Origin: Shinella zoogloeoides
Lineage (GTDB): Bacteria; Pseudomonadota; Alphaproteobacteria; Rhizobiales; Rhizobiaceae
DNA length: 64,000 nucleotides
Direction: 5' to 3'
NCBI RefSeq assembly: GCF_003574625.1
Contig: NZ_QNUJ01000016.1
Location: forward strand, 1 to 64,000
The position numbers and the translations under genes were made by a program. Position 1 is the stretch's first letter. Each line of letters starts with the position of its first letter. Of this stretch, positions 1 through 8,957 are shown piece after piece. The notes under the pieces are model-generated. The model did no database searches. It was given only the letters and a program-made list of their open reading frames with translations, and was not told the DNA's origin.

Positions 1-112
1 GGTCATCGTCGCCATCAACAAGGACGAGGAGGCGCCGATCTTCCAGGTCGCAGACTACGGCCTCGTCGGTGACCTCTTCGAAATCCTCCCGGAGCTTGAG
101 AAGGCCCTCTGA
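1..112 (+). CDS. etfA: Electron transfer flavoprotein alpha subunit, C-terminal fragment
   Basis: Only the last 36 codons are in the window; the frame is open from base 2 and ends in TGA at 110-112. The peptide contains [16 protein letters not shown] and ends LEKAL, which matches the conserved FAD-binding C-terminal end of ETF alpha (FixB/EtfA). ETF carries electrons from acyl-CoA dehydrogenases to the ETF:quinone oxidoreductase. A strong intrinsic terminator follows 70 bases later. The next gene, hbdA, is in the same direction, and etfA-hbdA is a common rhizobial neighbourhood linking beta-oxidation and butanoate metabolism. The identification is firm although most of the gene lies off the left edge. 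Confidence 0.85.
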   Translation, partial: VIVAINKDEEAPIFQVADYGLVGDLFEILPELEKAL

Positions 113-181
113 GCCGGTTTCATGCCTCTTTTTGCGACGATGATTTCACTGGAAAAATGCGTCGCAGGGCTTTATCACTTC

Positions 182-214
182 ACCGGGCCGGCTCGACCGG
201 CCCGGTATTTTTTT
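182..214 (+). terminator. Rho-independent terminator after etfA
   Basis: A perfect 10-bp stem pairs 182-191 (ACCGGGCCGG) with 197-206, with a 5-base loop, followed by ATTTTTTT at 207-214. This is a classic intrinsic terminator. It separates etfA from hbdA, so hbdA probably has its own promoter or depends on read-through. Confidence 0.92.
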
Positions 215-259
215 GCCTGCGCCGAGGGCGCGGAATGAAGTGACGGGGCGATTGGCGCT

Positions 260-1132
260 ATGATCAAGAACGTCGGTATTGTGGGTGCGGGCCAGATGGG
301 GTGCGGGATCGCGCATGTTTCTGCGCTAGCCGGCTACAAGGTCCATATCTACGACCTGTCGCCCGAGCGTATCGAGACAGGGCTTGCCACGATCAACGGC
401 AACCTCGCCCGCCAGGTCTCCTCCGGCAAGATGAGCGACGAGGACCGCAAGAAGGCGCTCGCGCTGATCAAGGGCTCCTCGGACATCAACGACCTTTCCG
501 ACGCCGATCTCGTCATCGAGGCGGCGACGGAGGACGAGACCGTCAAGCGCAAGATCTACGGCCTGGTCTGTTCCGTGCTGAAGCCGGAGGCGATCCTTGC
601 CACCAATACGTCCTCGCTGTCGATCACCCGCCTCGCCTCGGCCACCGATCGGCCGGAGCGCTTCATGGGCATCCACTTCATGAACCCGGTGCCGGTGATG
701 AAGCTGGTGGAGCTCGTGCGCGGCATCGCGACCGAGGAAGGCACCTTCGCCGCCGCCAAGGAATTCGTCACCAAGCTCGACAAGACGATCACGGTCGCGG
801 AAGATTTCCCGGCCTTCATCGTCAACCGCATCCTGCTGCCGATGATCAACGAGGCGATCTACACGCTCTATGAGGGCGTCGGCTCGGTGGAGGCCATCGA
901 CACGGCCATGAAGCTCGGCGCGAACCATCCGATGGGGCCGCTCCAGCTTGCCGATTTCATCGGCCTCGATACCTGCCTTTCGATCATGCAGGTGCTGCAT
1001 GACGGGCTCGCCGATTCCAAGTATCGCCCGTGCCCGCTGCTGGTGAAATATGTCGAGGCCGGCTGGCTCGGCCGCAAGTCCGGCCGCGGCTTCTACGACT
1101 ATCGCGGCGAGGTTCCGGTCCCGACCCGCTGA
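260..1132 (+). CDS. hbdA: 3-hydroxybutyryl-CoA dehydrogenase
   Basis: This 290-residue protein has the usual length for a stand-alone 3-hydroxyacyl-CoA dehydrogenase. It oxidises (S)-3-hydroxybutyryl-CoA to acetoacetyl-CoA, or the reverse, with NAD(P) in the cytoplasm. The N-terminus carries the Rossmann motif GAGQMGCGIA (residues 9-18). The catalytic region HFMNPVP has its histidine at about residue 139, and the C-terminal helical domain has the typical GPLQLADFIGLD and KSGRGFYDY segments. It follows etfA after a terminator. The start ATG is the first in frame and immediately precedes the Rossmann strand. Substrate chain length cannot be told from the sequence; paaH-like paralogues are an alternative name. 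Confidence 0.92.
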   Translation: MIKNVGIVGAGQMGCGIAHVSALAGYKVHIYDLSPERIETGLATINGNLARQVSSGKMSDEDRKKALALIKGSSDINDLSDADLVIEAATEDETVKRKIYGLVCSVLKPEAILATNTSSLSITRLASATDRPERFMGIHFMNPVPVMKLVELVRGIATEEGTFAAAKEFVTKLDKTITVAEDFPAFIVNRILLPMINEAIYTLYEGVGSVEAIDTAMKLGANHPMGPLQLADFIGLDTCLSIMQVLHDGLADSKYRPCPLLVKYVEAGWLGRKSGRGFYDYRGEVPVPTR

Positions 1133-1270
1133 CGGGCGGAGAATCCGCGAACCTTCCCTTTCAGGGAAAAATGTTCCGCCTGTCGCCGCGTGCGCGACAG
1201 GCCCGTGCCTCGGAGACCGCCCAGCCGCTCGTTATTGTCTGCCCCATTCTCTCGCATCGGGGTTTTTCAG

Positions 1271-2254
1271 ATGAAACGTTTGCTCCTTCTCGGCGTGGCC
1301 CTTCTCGGCCTTGCCGCTCCGCTCTCCGCCAACGCCGCCGACAAGCTGCTCAACGCCTCCTACGACGTGGCGCGCGAGCTTTTCGCCGCCGAGAACGAGG
1401 CCTTCGTGAAGGCGCATCCGGGCGTCACCATCGACCAGTCGCATGGCGGCACCTCCAAGCAGGCGCGCGCCATCGTCGAAGGCCTCGAGGCCGACGTCGT
1501 GACCTTCAACCAGGTGACGGATATCGACTTCCTCGTGAAGAACGGCTTCGTCGCCGAAGGCTGGCAGAAGGCGTTCCCGAACAACGCCTCCCCCTTCTAT
1601 TCCTTCCCGTCCTTCCTCGTGCGTGCCGGCAATCCGAAGAACATCAAGGACTGGTCCGACCTTGCCCGCGACGACGTGAAGGTCATCTTCCCGAACCCGA
1701 AGACCTCAGGCAATGCGCGCTACACCTATCTTGCCGCCACGGCCTATGCCAAGGAAGCCTTCAAGGACGACCCGGCGAAGGTCGAGGAGTTCGTCAAGAA
1801 GATCTTCGACAACGTTCCGGTCTTCGACACGGGCGGTCGCGCGGCGACCACGACCTTCGTCGAGCGCGAGATCGGCGACGTCATCATCACCTTCGAGGCC
1901 GAGACCAAGTCGATCGCCAAGCAGTATGGCGAGGACAAGTTCGAAAGCGTCGTGCCCTCCGTCTCGCTGCTCGCCGAATTCCCGGTCGCGGTGGTCGACA
2001 AGGTGGCCGATGCCCATGGCAGCCGGGATCTGGCCAAGTCCTATCTCGACTTCCTCTATGCGCCGGAAGGCCAGAAGATCGCCGCTGAATTCGGTCACCG
2101 CGTCCATGACGAAAAGGTCGCCGCCGAGTTCAAGGACCAGTTTCCGGACATCCGCCTCGTCAATGTCGACGACGTCTTCGGTGGCTGGGACAAGGTCTCG
2201 AAGGAGCATTTCTCCGAGGGCGGCACGCTGGACAAGATCTACGGCAGCCGCTGA
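1271..2254 (+). CDS. sbp: Periplasmic sulfate-binding protein of ABC importer
   Basis: The 327-residue product begins with a Sec signal peptide (MKRLLLLGVALLGLAAPLSANA, cleavage after about residue 22) and continues ADKLLNASYDVARELF, the hallmark start of mature sulfate-binding proteins. The segments HGGTSKQARAIVEGL and GNARYTYLAA match the sulfate-ligand loops of the Sbp/CysP family. It delivers sulfate or thiosulfate to the CysTWA transporter encoded directly downstream. The ATG at 1271 is chosen because it starts the signal peptide; an open frame extends upstream but has no signal-like sequence. A GGGG tract lies about 9 bases upstream as a weak ribosome site. Sulfate versus thiosulfate preference cannot be decided. 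Confidence 0.93.
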   Translation: MKRLLLLGVALLGLAAPLSANAADKLLNASYDVARELFAAENEAFVKAHPGVTIDQSHGGTSKQARAIVEGLEADVVTFNQVTDIDFLVKNGFVAEGWQKAFPNNASPFYSFPSFLVRAGNPKNIKDWSDLARDDVKVIFPNPKTSGNARYTYLAATAYAKEAFKDDPAKVEEFVKKIFDNVPVFDTGGRAATTTFVEREIGDVIITFEAETKSIAKQYGEDKFESVVPSVSLLAEFPVAVVDKVADAHGSRDLAKSYLDFLYAPEGQKIAAEFGHRVHDEKVAAEFKDQFPDIRLVNVDDVFGGWDKVSKEHFSEGGTLDKIYGSR

Positions 2255-2281
2255 TCCACTCCCCTTCGTTCTTCAAGGCAG

Positions 2282-2304
2282 CCGGCGGGCGCAAAACCCG
2301 CCGG
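2282..2304 (+). other. Intercistronic hairpin between sbp and cysT
   Basis: CCGGCGGG at 2282-2289 pairs perfectly with CCCGCCGG at 2297-2304 around a 7-base A-rich loop. No T-run follows, so it is not a standard terminator. Hairpins at this place in binding-protein operons often stabilise the upstream mRNA, giving more binding protein than membrane subunits; that role is inferred here. Confidence 0.6.
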
Positions 2305-2330
2305 TTGTGGTATGAGAAAGGAACGTCCGT

Positions 2331-3152
2331 TTGAAACGGCGTGTACTGCCCGGATTGCCGCTCGCGCTCGGCATCACCCTCGTCTATGTGGCCATCATCG
2401 TGGTGCTGCCGCTGGCGGCGCTCGTCTTCAAGGCGGCAAGCCTTGGGCCTGCGGATTACTGGCGCATCGTCTCCTCCGACCGCGCCCTTGCGAGCTACCG
2501 CGTGACGGTGCTCTGTGCTCTGGCGGCGACGGTCTTCAATCTTCTCTTCGGCATGGCGCTCGCCTGGGTGCTGGTGCGCTACCGCTTCCCCGGTCGGCGC
2601 CTTGTCGATGCGCTGGTGGACCTGCCCTTCGCGCTGCCGACGGCGGTCGCCGGTATCGCGCTCACCACGCTCTTTGCCACCAACGGCTGGTTCGGCGGCC
2701 CGCTTTCCCATCTCGGCATCAAGGTCGCCTATACGCCGCTCGGCATCATCGTCGCCATGAGCTTCACCAGCATCCCCTTTATCGTGCGCACGGTGCAGCC
2801 GGTGCTGGAGGAGCTCGATCCGGCGCTGGAGGAGGCGGGGCAGACGCTCGGGGCGAGCGATCTTTCCATCTTCGCCAAGGTCATCCTGCCGCTTCTGGCG
2901 CCGGCGCTGCTGGCGGGCGTCTCGCTCTCCTTCGCCCGCAGCCTCGGCGAGTTCGGCGCCATCATCTTCATCGCCGGCAACCAGCCGTTCTCGACGGAGA
3001 TCACCGCGCTCCTCGCCTTTATCCGGCTGGAGGAATACGACTATCCGGCCTCCGCCGCCATCGCCTCCGTCATGCTGCTGACGGCCTTCGTCATGCTGGC
3101 GATCACCAATCTCATGCAGGCCCGGGCCCTGCGCTACACGGTGAGGGGCTGA
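2331..3152 (+). CDS. cysT: Sulfate ABC transporter permease CysT (CysU)
   Basis: The 273-residue integral membrane protein has about six hydrophobic helices and the EAA-loop region LEEAGQTLGASDLSIF (about residues 165-180) that contacts the ATPase. LSFARSLGEFGAIIFIAGN is typical of CysT. With CysW it forms the sulfate translocation pore. The start is a TTG at 2331: the ribosome site GAAAGGAA (2316-2323) lies 8 bases upstream and the following residues (MKRRVLPGLP) match the family start, while the nearby ATG at 2312 is in another frame. cysW begins one base after its stop, so they are translated together. Confidence 0.93.
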   Translation: MKRRVLPGLPLALGITLVYVAIIVVLPLAALVFKAASLGPADYWRIVSSDRALASYRVTVLCALAATVFNLLFGMALAWVLVRYRFPGRRLVDALVDLPFALPTAVAGIALTTLFATNGWFGGPLSHLGIKVAYTPLGIIVAMSFTSIPFIVRTVQPVLEELDPALEEAGQTLGASDLSIFAKVILPLLAPALLAGVSLSFARSLGEFGAIIFIAGNQPFSTEITALLAFIRLEEYDYPASAAIASVMLLTAFVMLAITNLMQARALRYTVRG

Positions 3153-3153
3153 C

Positions 3154-4050
3154 ATGACGCATCACGCAAAGGGCAAGCCGCCGCGCGTCGGCGACAATCC
3201 CCTCTTTCGCCGCATCCTGCTGACGGTGGTTCTCCTGCTTGTGGCGCTGATGATCATCGCGCCGCTCGTCGTCATCGCCGTCGAGGCCTTCTCGCGCGGG
3301 ATCGACTATTTCGCGAAATCCATCGCCGATTCCGACACGCGGCACGCCATCCTGCTGACGGTCGTCACGGCGCTCATCGCCGTGCCGATCAACACGGCCT
3401 TCGGCGTCGCTGCTGCCTGGGCCATCACCAAGCACGACTTTCCGGGCAAGCGGCTGCTCACCGTCGTCATCGAGATTCCCTTCTCGGTCTCGCCCATCGT
3501 CGCGGGCGTCTCCTATCTCTTCGTCTTCGGCCTACAGGGTCTCTTCGGCCATGCGCTGGAGGCGGCGGGGATCAAGATCCTCTTCGCGCTGCCCGGCATC
3601 GTGCTTGCCAGCATGTTCGTGACCGCGCCCTTCGTGGCGCGCGAGCTGATCCCGCTGATGCAGGCGCAGGGCCGCGATCTCGAAGAGGCGGCGACGTCGC
3701 TCGGGGCGAGCGGCTGGCGGACCTTCTTCTCGGTCACGCTGCCCAATATCAAATGGGCGATGCTCTATGGCGTGGTGCTCTGCAATTCGCGCGTGATGGG
3801 CGAGTTCGGCGCCGTCTCGGTCGTCTCGGGCAATATCCGCGGCCAGACCAACACGCTGCCGCTCCATATCGAGCTGCTCTATCACGACTATAACGCGGCC
3901 GGCTCCTTTGCCGCCGCATCCATCCTTGCCGGTCTCGCCATCGTCACGCTCCTTGCCAAGGTGGCGCTGGAGCGGCAGGGCGCGGGCCGCGTGCAGCGCC
4001 CGTCCGCCCTTGCGGGGGCCGACAGCATCACTCCGGAGGTCAAGCCTTGA
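3154..4050 (+). CDS. cysW: Sulfate ABC transporter permease CysW
   Basis: The 298-residue multi-pass membrane protein is the second permease of the sulfate importer. The EAA loop LEEAATSLGASGWRTFFSVTLP and the downstream VMGEFGAVSVVSGNIRGQT segment, ending in LHIELLYHDYNAAGSFAAAS, are diagnostic of CysW. Its ATG follows the cysT stop by one base, with GAGGGG just upstream as ribosome site. Its own end overlaps the TTG start of cysA by four bases, so pore and ATPase subunits are translationally coupled. Confidence 0.93.
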   Translation: MTHHAKGKPPRVGDNPLFRRILLTVVLLLVALMIIAPLVVIAVEAFSRGIDYFAKSIADSDTRHAILLTVVTALIAVPINTAFGVAAAWAITKHDFPGKRLLTVVIEIPFSVSPIVAGVSYLFVFGLQGLFGHALEAAGIKILFALPGIVLASMFVTAPFVARELIPLMQAQGRDLEEAATSLGASGWRTFFSVTLPNIKWAMLYGVVLCNSRVMGEFGAVSVVSGNIRGQTNTLPLHIELLYHDYNAAGSFAAASILAGLAIVTLLAKVALERQGAGRVQRPSALAGADSITPEVKP

Positions 4051-5069
4051 AGATCCGTCTCGATAATGTGGTCAAGGAATTCGAGACCTTCCGCGCCGTG
4101 CACGGCGTCTCGCTCGATATCGAAAGCGGCGAGCTGGTTGCGCTGCTCGGCCCCTCGGGCTCCGGCAAGACGACGATCCTGCGCATGGTGGCGGGCCTCG
4201 AATATGCCGATGCCGGGGCAATCTATTTCGGTGAGGAGAACGCGACGGACATTCCGGTGCGCGAGCGCGGCGTCGGCTTCGTCTTCCAGCATTACGCGCT
4301 CTTCCCGCATATGACGGTCGGCGATAACATCGCCTTCGGCATGAAGGTTTCCAGAGTGAAGCGCACGCCGCAGGCGATCGAGGCGCGCGTGAAGGAATTG
4401 CTCGATCTCGTGCAGCTCGGCGGGCTGAAGGACCGCTTCCCCGGCCAGATCTCCGGCGGACAGCGCCAGCGCGTGGCGCTTGCTCGGGCGCTCGCCGTCG
4501 ATCCGCGCGTGCTGCTGCTCGACGAGCCCTTCGGTGCACTGGATGCCAATGTGCGGCGGGACCTGCGCCGCTGGCTGCGCAAGATCCACGACGAGCTCGG
4601 CATCACCACGCTTTTCGTGACGCACGACCAGGAAGAGGCGCTCGACCTTGCCGACCGCGTCGTCATCCTCAACAAGGGCCGGATCGTGCAGGAGGGGACG
4701 CCCGAAGCCGTCTGCCGCAACCCGGCCGATGCCTTCGTGATGAATTTTCTGGGCGATGCCAACCGGCTCGACGCGGATATCCGCGGCGGCAGGGCCTATG
4801 TCGAGGACGTTTCCTTCGAGGCTGAGGGCATTACCGATGGCGGCGGGCAGATTCTCTTCCGTCCTGCGGACGTCACCTGGCGCGAGGACGGAGAGGGGAT
4901 CGCGGCGAAGATCGTCCGCGTCATCGACCGGCCGGATTCGCGCCGCGTGCTGGCGATGACCGGCAGCGGGCAAGCGGTGGAGTTCGATACCGCACCGGAA
5001 TTCCCGCACCGCAAGGGCGAGGCGGGCTTCATCGAGATCCGCCGGCCGCGGGTCTACGCGGCGGCATGA
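4047..5069 (+). CDS. cysA: Sulfate ABC transporter ATP-binding protein CysA
   Basis: The 340-residue ATPase energises sulfate uptake. Walker A is GPSGSGKTT (35-43), the signature is ISGGQRQ (135-141) and Walker B is LLLDE (156-160), with the switch histidine in FVTHDQEEAL. The C-terminal third is a TOBE-like regulatory domain as in other CysA proteins. The start is TTG at 4047, overlapping the cysW stop as TTGA, with an ideal GGAGGT ribosome site six bases upstream. The gene converges on tlpA with only four bases between stops, and no terminator is visible there. Confidence 0.93.
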   Translation: MKIRLDNVVKEFETFRAVHGVSLDIESGELVALLGPSGSGKTTILRMVAGLEYADAGAIYFGEENATDIPVRERGVGFVFQHYALFPHMTVGDNIAFGMKVSRVKRTPQAIEARVKELLDLVQLGGLKDRFPGQISGGQRQRVALARALAVDPRVLLLDEPFGALDANVRRDLRRWLRKIHDELGITTLFVTHDQEEALDLADRVVILNKGRIVQEGTPEAVCRNPADAFVMNFLGDANRLDADIRGGRAYVEDVSFEAEGITDGGGQILFRPADVTWREDGEGIAAKIVRVIDRPDSRRVLAMTGSGQAVEFDTAPEFPHRKGEAGFIEIRRPRVYAAA

Positions 5070-5073
5070 TATC

Positions 5074-5748
5074 TCAGATCTTCGGCGCCCCGAGCGCGGC
5101 GTTGATCAGTGCCTTGGCATCCTCGCCGTCCCAGGCGGCGGGGCCGTTCATGGCGGAGATCAGGCAGCCCTTGTCGTCCATCAGCAGCGTGACGGGCAGG
5201 CCGAAGGCCAAGCCCTCCTTCTTCAGCGTGTTGAAGACGCCCATCGAGGCATCGCGGTAATAGCCGAGGTCGTGGACCTTCGTCTCGTCGAGGAAGGTCT
5301 TCGGCTTCTCGTCGTCGCCGGTATCGATGTTGATCGCCACGACCTCGAATTTGTCGCTGCCGAGATTCTTCTGCAGCGCATTGAGCGCCGGCATTTCCTC
5401 TCGGCAGGGCACGCACCAGGTCGCCCAGAGATTGACCAGCAGCGTCTTGCCGGCAAAGTCCGCGATGGTCTTCTTCTTGCCGTCCGGGCCGTCGAAAACG
5501 AGGTCGGGGAGGGGACGGTGCTCGTCGACCGTGCGCATGGCGGCGACCTGGCCCTTGGAGAAGGGCGTGATCGCGGCGGCCTTTTCGGCGGCGAGCGGGC
5601 AGGCGGCGGAACCGGCGGACGCGACCGCGCCATTGCCAGACAGGCTTTCCTTCACGTATATCGCTGCACCACCGGCGAGAAGTCCGGCGAGCCCGGCAAT
5701 GGCGATCAGCTTTCCTGCCGGCAGGCCGAGTTTCTTCTTCACTGACAT
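5074..5748 (-). CDS. tlpA: Membrane-anchored thioredoxin-like protein (TlpA family)
   Basis: The 224-residue protein has an N-terminal anchor (about residues 13-34) and a periplasmic thioredoxin fold with the redox motif WCVPC in LLVNLWATWCVPCREEMP. The cis-proline is in GLPVTLL. Family members reduce disulfides during cytochrome c and cytochrome oxidase assembly. The ATG at 5748 is preferred over an in-frame GTG seven codons upstream because GGAG sits six bases before it. It is divergent from argH, with only 23 bases between the two start codons, so each promoter must lie inside the other gene or further away. Confidence 0.88.
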   Translation of the reverse strand: MSVKKKLGLPAGKLIAIAGLAGLLAGGAAIYVKESLSGNGAVASAGSAACPLAAEKAAAITPFSKGQVAAMRTVDEHRPLPDLVFDGPDGKKKTIADFAGKTLLVNLWATWCVPCREEMPALNALQKNLGSDKFEVVAINIDTGDDEKPKTFLDETKVHDLGYYRDASMGVFNTLKKEGLAFGLPVTLLMDDKGCLISAMNGPAAWDGEDAKALINAALGAPKI

Positions 5749-5771
5749 TTCATTCTCCAGGATAGGCACCC

Positions 5772-7175
5772 ATGGCTGACGGCACTTCCGAGACGAAATC
5801 CTCGAACCAGATGTGGGGCGGCCGCTTCGCCTCGGGACCGGATGCGATCATGGAGGAGATAAATGCCTCCATCGGCTTCGACAAGAAGCTTTATGCCCAG
5901 GACATCCGCGGCTCAAAGGCGCATGCCGAAATGCTTAGCCACCAGGGCATCATTTCGGCGGACGATAAGGAAAAGATCGTTCACGGTCTCGACACGATAT
6001 TGTCAGAGATCGAGGCGGGCACCTTCGAGTTCTCGCGCAAGCTGGAAGACATCCACATGAATGTCGAGGCACGGCTGGCGACGCTGATCGGCCCCGCCGC
6101 CGGGCGCCTGCACACCGCCCGCTCGCGTAACGACCAGGTGGCGCTCGACTTCCGCCTCTGGGTGAAGGAAGAGTTGCAGAAGACCGAAAGGATGCTGACG
6201 AGCCTCATCGCCGCCTTCCTCGACCGCGCGGAAGAGCACGCCGAAACCGTCATGCCCGGCTTCACCCATCTCCAGACGGCCCAGCCGGTGACATTCGGCC
6301 ACCATTGCATGGCCTATGTGGAGATGTTCGGCCGCGACCGCCAGCGCGTGCGCCATGCCATCGAGCATCTCGACGAGAGCCCGATCGGCGCCGCCGCCCT
6401 TGCCGGCACCGGCTATAATATCGACCGCCACATGACGGCCAAGGCCCTCGGCTTCCGCGAGCCGACGCGCAACTCCATCGACACGGTCTCGGACCGCGAC
6501 TTCGCGCTGGAGTTCCTCTCCATCGCCGCCATCGCCTCGGTGCACCTCTCGCGCCTTGCCGAGGAGATCGTCATCTGGTCGACGCCGCAATTCGGCTTCA
6601 TCCGCCTGTCGGACGCCTTCTCGACCGGCTCCTCCATCATGCCGCAGAAGAAGAACCCCGACGCCGCGGAGCTCGTGCGCGCCAAGACGGGCCGCATCAA
6701 CGGCTCGCTGATCGCGCTGCTGACGGTGATGAAAGGCCTGCCGCTCGCCTATTCCAAGGACATGCAGGAAGACAAGGAACAGGTCTTCGACGCCGCCGAG
6801 AGCCTGGAACTCGCCATCGCCGCCATGACCGGCATGGTGCGCGACATGACGATCCGCGCCGACCGCATGAAGGCGGCCGCCGGCTCGGGCTATTCCACTG
6901 CGACGGACCTTGCCGACTGGCTGGTGCGCGAGGCGGGCCTGCCCTTCCGCGACGCCCATCACGTGACCGGCCGGGCCGTGGCGCTCGCCGAGAGCAAGGG
7001 CTGCGATCTTGCGGAGCTCTCGCTCGAAGAGCTGCAGGCGATCCATGCCGCGATCACGGCCGATATCTTCAACGTCCTGACGGTGGAAGCCTCGGTCGCC
7101 AGCCGCAAGAGCTACGGCGGCACCGCGCCCTCGGAAGTCCGCCGGCAGATCGCCTGGTGGCGGCAGCGGAACTGA
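5772..7175 (+). CDS. argH: Argininosuccinate lyase
   Basis: The 467-residue enzyme of the fumarase/aspartase superfamily cleaves argininosuccinate to arginine and fumarate, the last step of arginine synthesis. The superfamily signature [11 protein letters not shown] is at residues 286-296, with the catalytic serine in its flexible loop. The N-terminal WGGRF segment and [13 protein letters not shown] loop are standard. Length is normal. AGGA lies about nine bases before the ATG. Downstream come lptM and lysA, an arrangement familiar in rhizobia. Confidence 0.96.
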   Translation: MADGTSETKSSNQMWGGRFASGPDAIMEEINASIGFDKKLYAQDIRGSKAHAEMLSHQGIISADDKEKIVHGLDTILSEIEAGTFEFSRKLEDIHMNVEARLATLIGPAAGRLHTARSRNDQVALDFRLWVKEELQKTERMLTSLIAAFLDRAEEHAETVMPGFTHLQTAQPVTFGHHCMAYVEMFGRDRQRVRHAIEHLDESPIGAAALAGTGYNIDRHMTAKALGFREPTRNSIDTVSDRDFALEFLSIAAIASVHLSRLAEEIVIWSTPQFGFIRLSDAFSTGSSIMPQKKNPDAAELVRAKTGRINGSLIALLTVMKGLPLAYSKDMQEDKEQVFDAAESLELAIAAMTGMVRDMTIRADRMKAAAGSGYSTATDLADWLVREAGLPFRDAHHVTGRAVALAESKGCDLAELSLEELQAIHAAITADIFNVLTVEASVASRKSYGGTAPSEVRRQIAWWRQRN

Positions 7176-7279
7176 TCAAACCGCTTGCAGGAATCATCAA
7201 GAGATTAAGGGTGCACAGGGCGGGCGAATTCGCTAAGGATGATGCCCACCCGATCACCGGCAATTCCAGGGAACGCTTC

Positions 7280-7465
7280 ATGACACGCATCGATATCGGC
7301 AGGCTGGCTTTCGTGCTCTGCCTTTCCGCAGCGGTTCTGACCGCTTGTGGCCGCAAGGGCGATCTGGACCTACCGGGCGGCGGACAGCCGGTCGTGAAGA
7401 CCATCAAGGGCAAGAAGGTCGAGCAGGTCGAAGACAAGCCCTTCGTCCTCGATCCCCTTCTCTAG
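7280..7465 (+). CDS. lptM: Small lipoprotein LptM (YifL-like)
   Basis: The 61-residue precursor has a lipoprotein signal peptide ending in the lipobox LTAC (Cys at about 24), followed by GRKGDLDLPG, the hallmark of the LptM/YifL family. In E. coli LptM helps oxidative maturation of the LPS translocon LptD; the same role is inferred. The ATG at 7280 is chosen because it begins the signal sequence and has AGGGAA upstream; an open frame reaching back into argH has no support. The stop codon TAG is the first three bases of the RIME repeat that follows. It lies between argH and lysA. Confidence 0.85.
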   Translation: MTRIDIGRLAFVLCLSAAVLTACGRKGDLDLPGGGQPVVKTIKGKKVEQVEDKPFVLDPLL

Positions 7466-7566
7466 AGCATTTCCGCTTTTCTTCGAATCGCGAAAACGCT
7501 CTATCCTTTTGTTTTTACGCAATTCCGGACGCAAAACCGCTGCGCACTTTTGCTGGAATTGCTCTA
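7463..7566. repeat. RIME-type intergenic repeat, copy 1
   Basis: This 104-base element begins TAGAGCATTTCC and ends GGAATTGCTCTA, so its ends are inverted repeats. It contains two successive palindromes, one around ATCGCGAAAACGCTC and one around CGCAATTCCGGACGC. Closely similar copies occur at 12019-12113 and 36210-36312, and a half copy at 58398-58457. The size and the two-palindrome design match the rhizobial RIME family. It fills most of the lptM-lysA gap. Confidence 0.85.
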
Positions 7567-7583
7567 GTTCTACGGATCAGGCA

Positions 7584-8852
7584 GTGAACCATTTCGAGCA
7601 TCGCGACGGCATTCTCTATGCGGAGGACGTGCCGGTTCCGGAGATCGCCAAGGCGGTCGGCACCCCCTTCTACGTCTATTCGACGGCCACGCTGGAGCGG
7701 CACTACAAGGTGTTCTCCAAGGCCTTCGAGGGCGTCGATGCGCTGGTCTGCTACGCCATGAAGGCGAATTCCAACCAGGCGGTGCTGAAGACGCTCGCCC
7801 GGCTCGGCGCGGGCATCGACGTGGTCTCGGAAGGGGAACTGCGCCGGGCGCTTGCCGCCGGCGTTCCCGCTTCGCGCATCATGTTCTCCGGCGTCGGCAA
7901 GACGCCGCGCGAGATGGACCTCGCGCTCGAGGCCGGCATCTACTGCTTCAACGTGGAATCCGAGCCGGAACTGGACGTGCTGAACGCCCGCGCCGTGAAG
8001 GCCGGCAAGGTCGCCCATGTCTCCTTCCGCATCAACCCGGATGTCGACGCCCGCACCCATGCCAAGATCTCGACCGGCAAGAAGGAAAACAAGTTCGGCA
8101 TATCCTGGGAGCGCGCCCGCGCCGTCTATGCCCGTGCCGCGAGCCTGCCGGGCATCGAGGTCACCGGCATCGACATGCATATCGGCAGCCAGATCACCGA
8201 GCTGCAACCCTTCGATGATGCCTTCCGGCTGCTGCGCGAACTCGTCGAGACGCTGCGCGCCGACGGCCACACCATCGACCATGTCGATGTCGGCGGGGGC
8301 CTCGGCATTCCCTACAAGACGGACAATGCGCCGCCGCCGCTGCCGGATGCCTATGCCGAGATCGTCAAGAACCAGCTCAAGGGCCTGAACTGCAAGATCG
8401 TCACGGAGCCCGGCCGGCTGATCGTCGGCAATGCCGGCATCCTCGTCACCGAAGTCATCTATGTGAAGGACGGCGGCGAGAAGACCTTCGTCATCGTCGA
8501 CGCGGCGATGAACGACCTCATCCGCCCGACGCTCTACGAGGCCTGGCACGAGATCCAGCCGGTGGTCATCTCGGCGGCGAATGCGCCGCGCATCCGCGCC
8601 GATGTCGTCGGCCCGGTCTGCGAGACGGGCGACTATCTGGCGCAGGACCGCGAAATGGCCCAGCCGAAGCCCGGCGACCTCATCGCCGTCGGCTCGGCCG
8701 GCGCCTATGGCGCGGTGCAGGCCGGCACCTACAACAGCCGCCTGCTGGTGCCGGAAGTGCTGGTCAACGGGTCCGAGTTCCACGTCATCCGCCCGCGGCT
8801 TTCCTATGACGACCTGATCGGCCTCGATTCGCTGCCGGATTGGCTCGCCTGA
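7584..8852 (+). CDS. lysA: Diaminopimelate decarboxylase
   Basis: The 422-residue, PLP-dependent, fold-type III enzyme makes lysine from meso-diaminopimelate. The PLP lysine is K60 in CYAMKANSN; the HIGSQ motif is at about 199-203, the glycine loop in VDVGGGLGIPY, and EPGRLIVGNAG and GPVCETGDYL (active-site cysteine) are all present. The start is a GTG at 7584 giving MNHFEHRDGILYAEDV, the usual N-terminus; a longer open frame runs into the RIME repeat and is rejected. It is preceded by lptM, as in many proteobacteria where LptM-like genes sit beside DAP-pathway genes. Confidence 0.95.
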   Translation: MNHFEHRDGILYAEDVPVPEIAKAVGTPFYVYSTATLERHYKVFSKAFEGVDALVCYAMKANSNQAVLKTLARLGAGIDVVSEGELRRALAAGVPASRIMFSGVGKTPREMDLALEAGIYCFNVESEPELDVLNARAVKAGKVAHVSFRINPDVDARTHAKISTGKKENKFGISWERARAVYARAASLPGIEVTGIDMHIGSQITELQPFDDAFRLLRELVETLRADGHTIDHVDVGGGLGIPYKTDNAPPPLPDAYAEIVKNQLKGLNCKIVTEPGRLIVGNAGILVTEVIYVKDGGEKTFVIVDAAMNDLIRPTLYEAWHEIQPVVISAANAPRIRADVVGPVCETGDYLAQDREMAQPKPGDLIAVGSAGAYGAVQAGTYNSRLLVPEVLVNGSEFHVIRPRLSYDDLIGLDSLPDWLA

Positions 8853-8957
8853 GCCGCAGGCGGGGAATAGTGTTCACGATTTTGCGCGCGCCCTCGTCTT
8901 CGCCACAAAGGATGTTATTTTCGGATGGTGAGAAAGAGCGGCGGAGTGCGTTGATCG

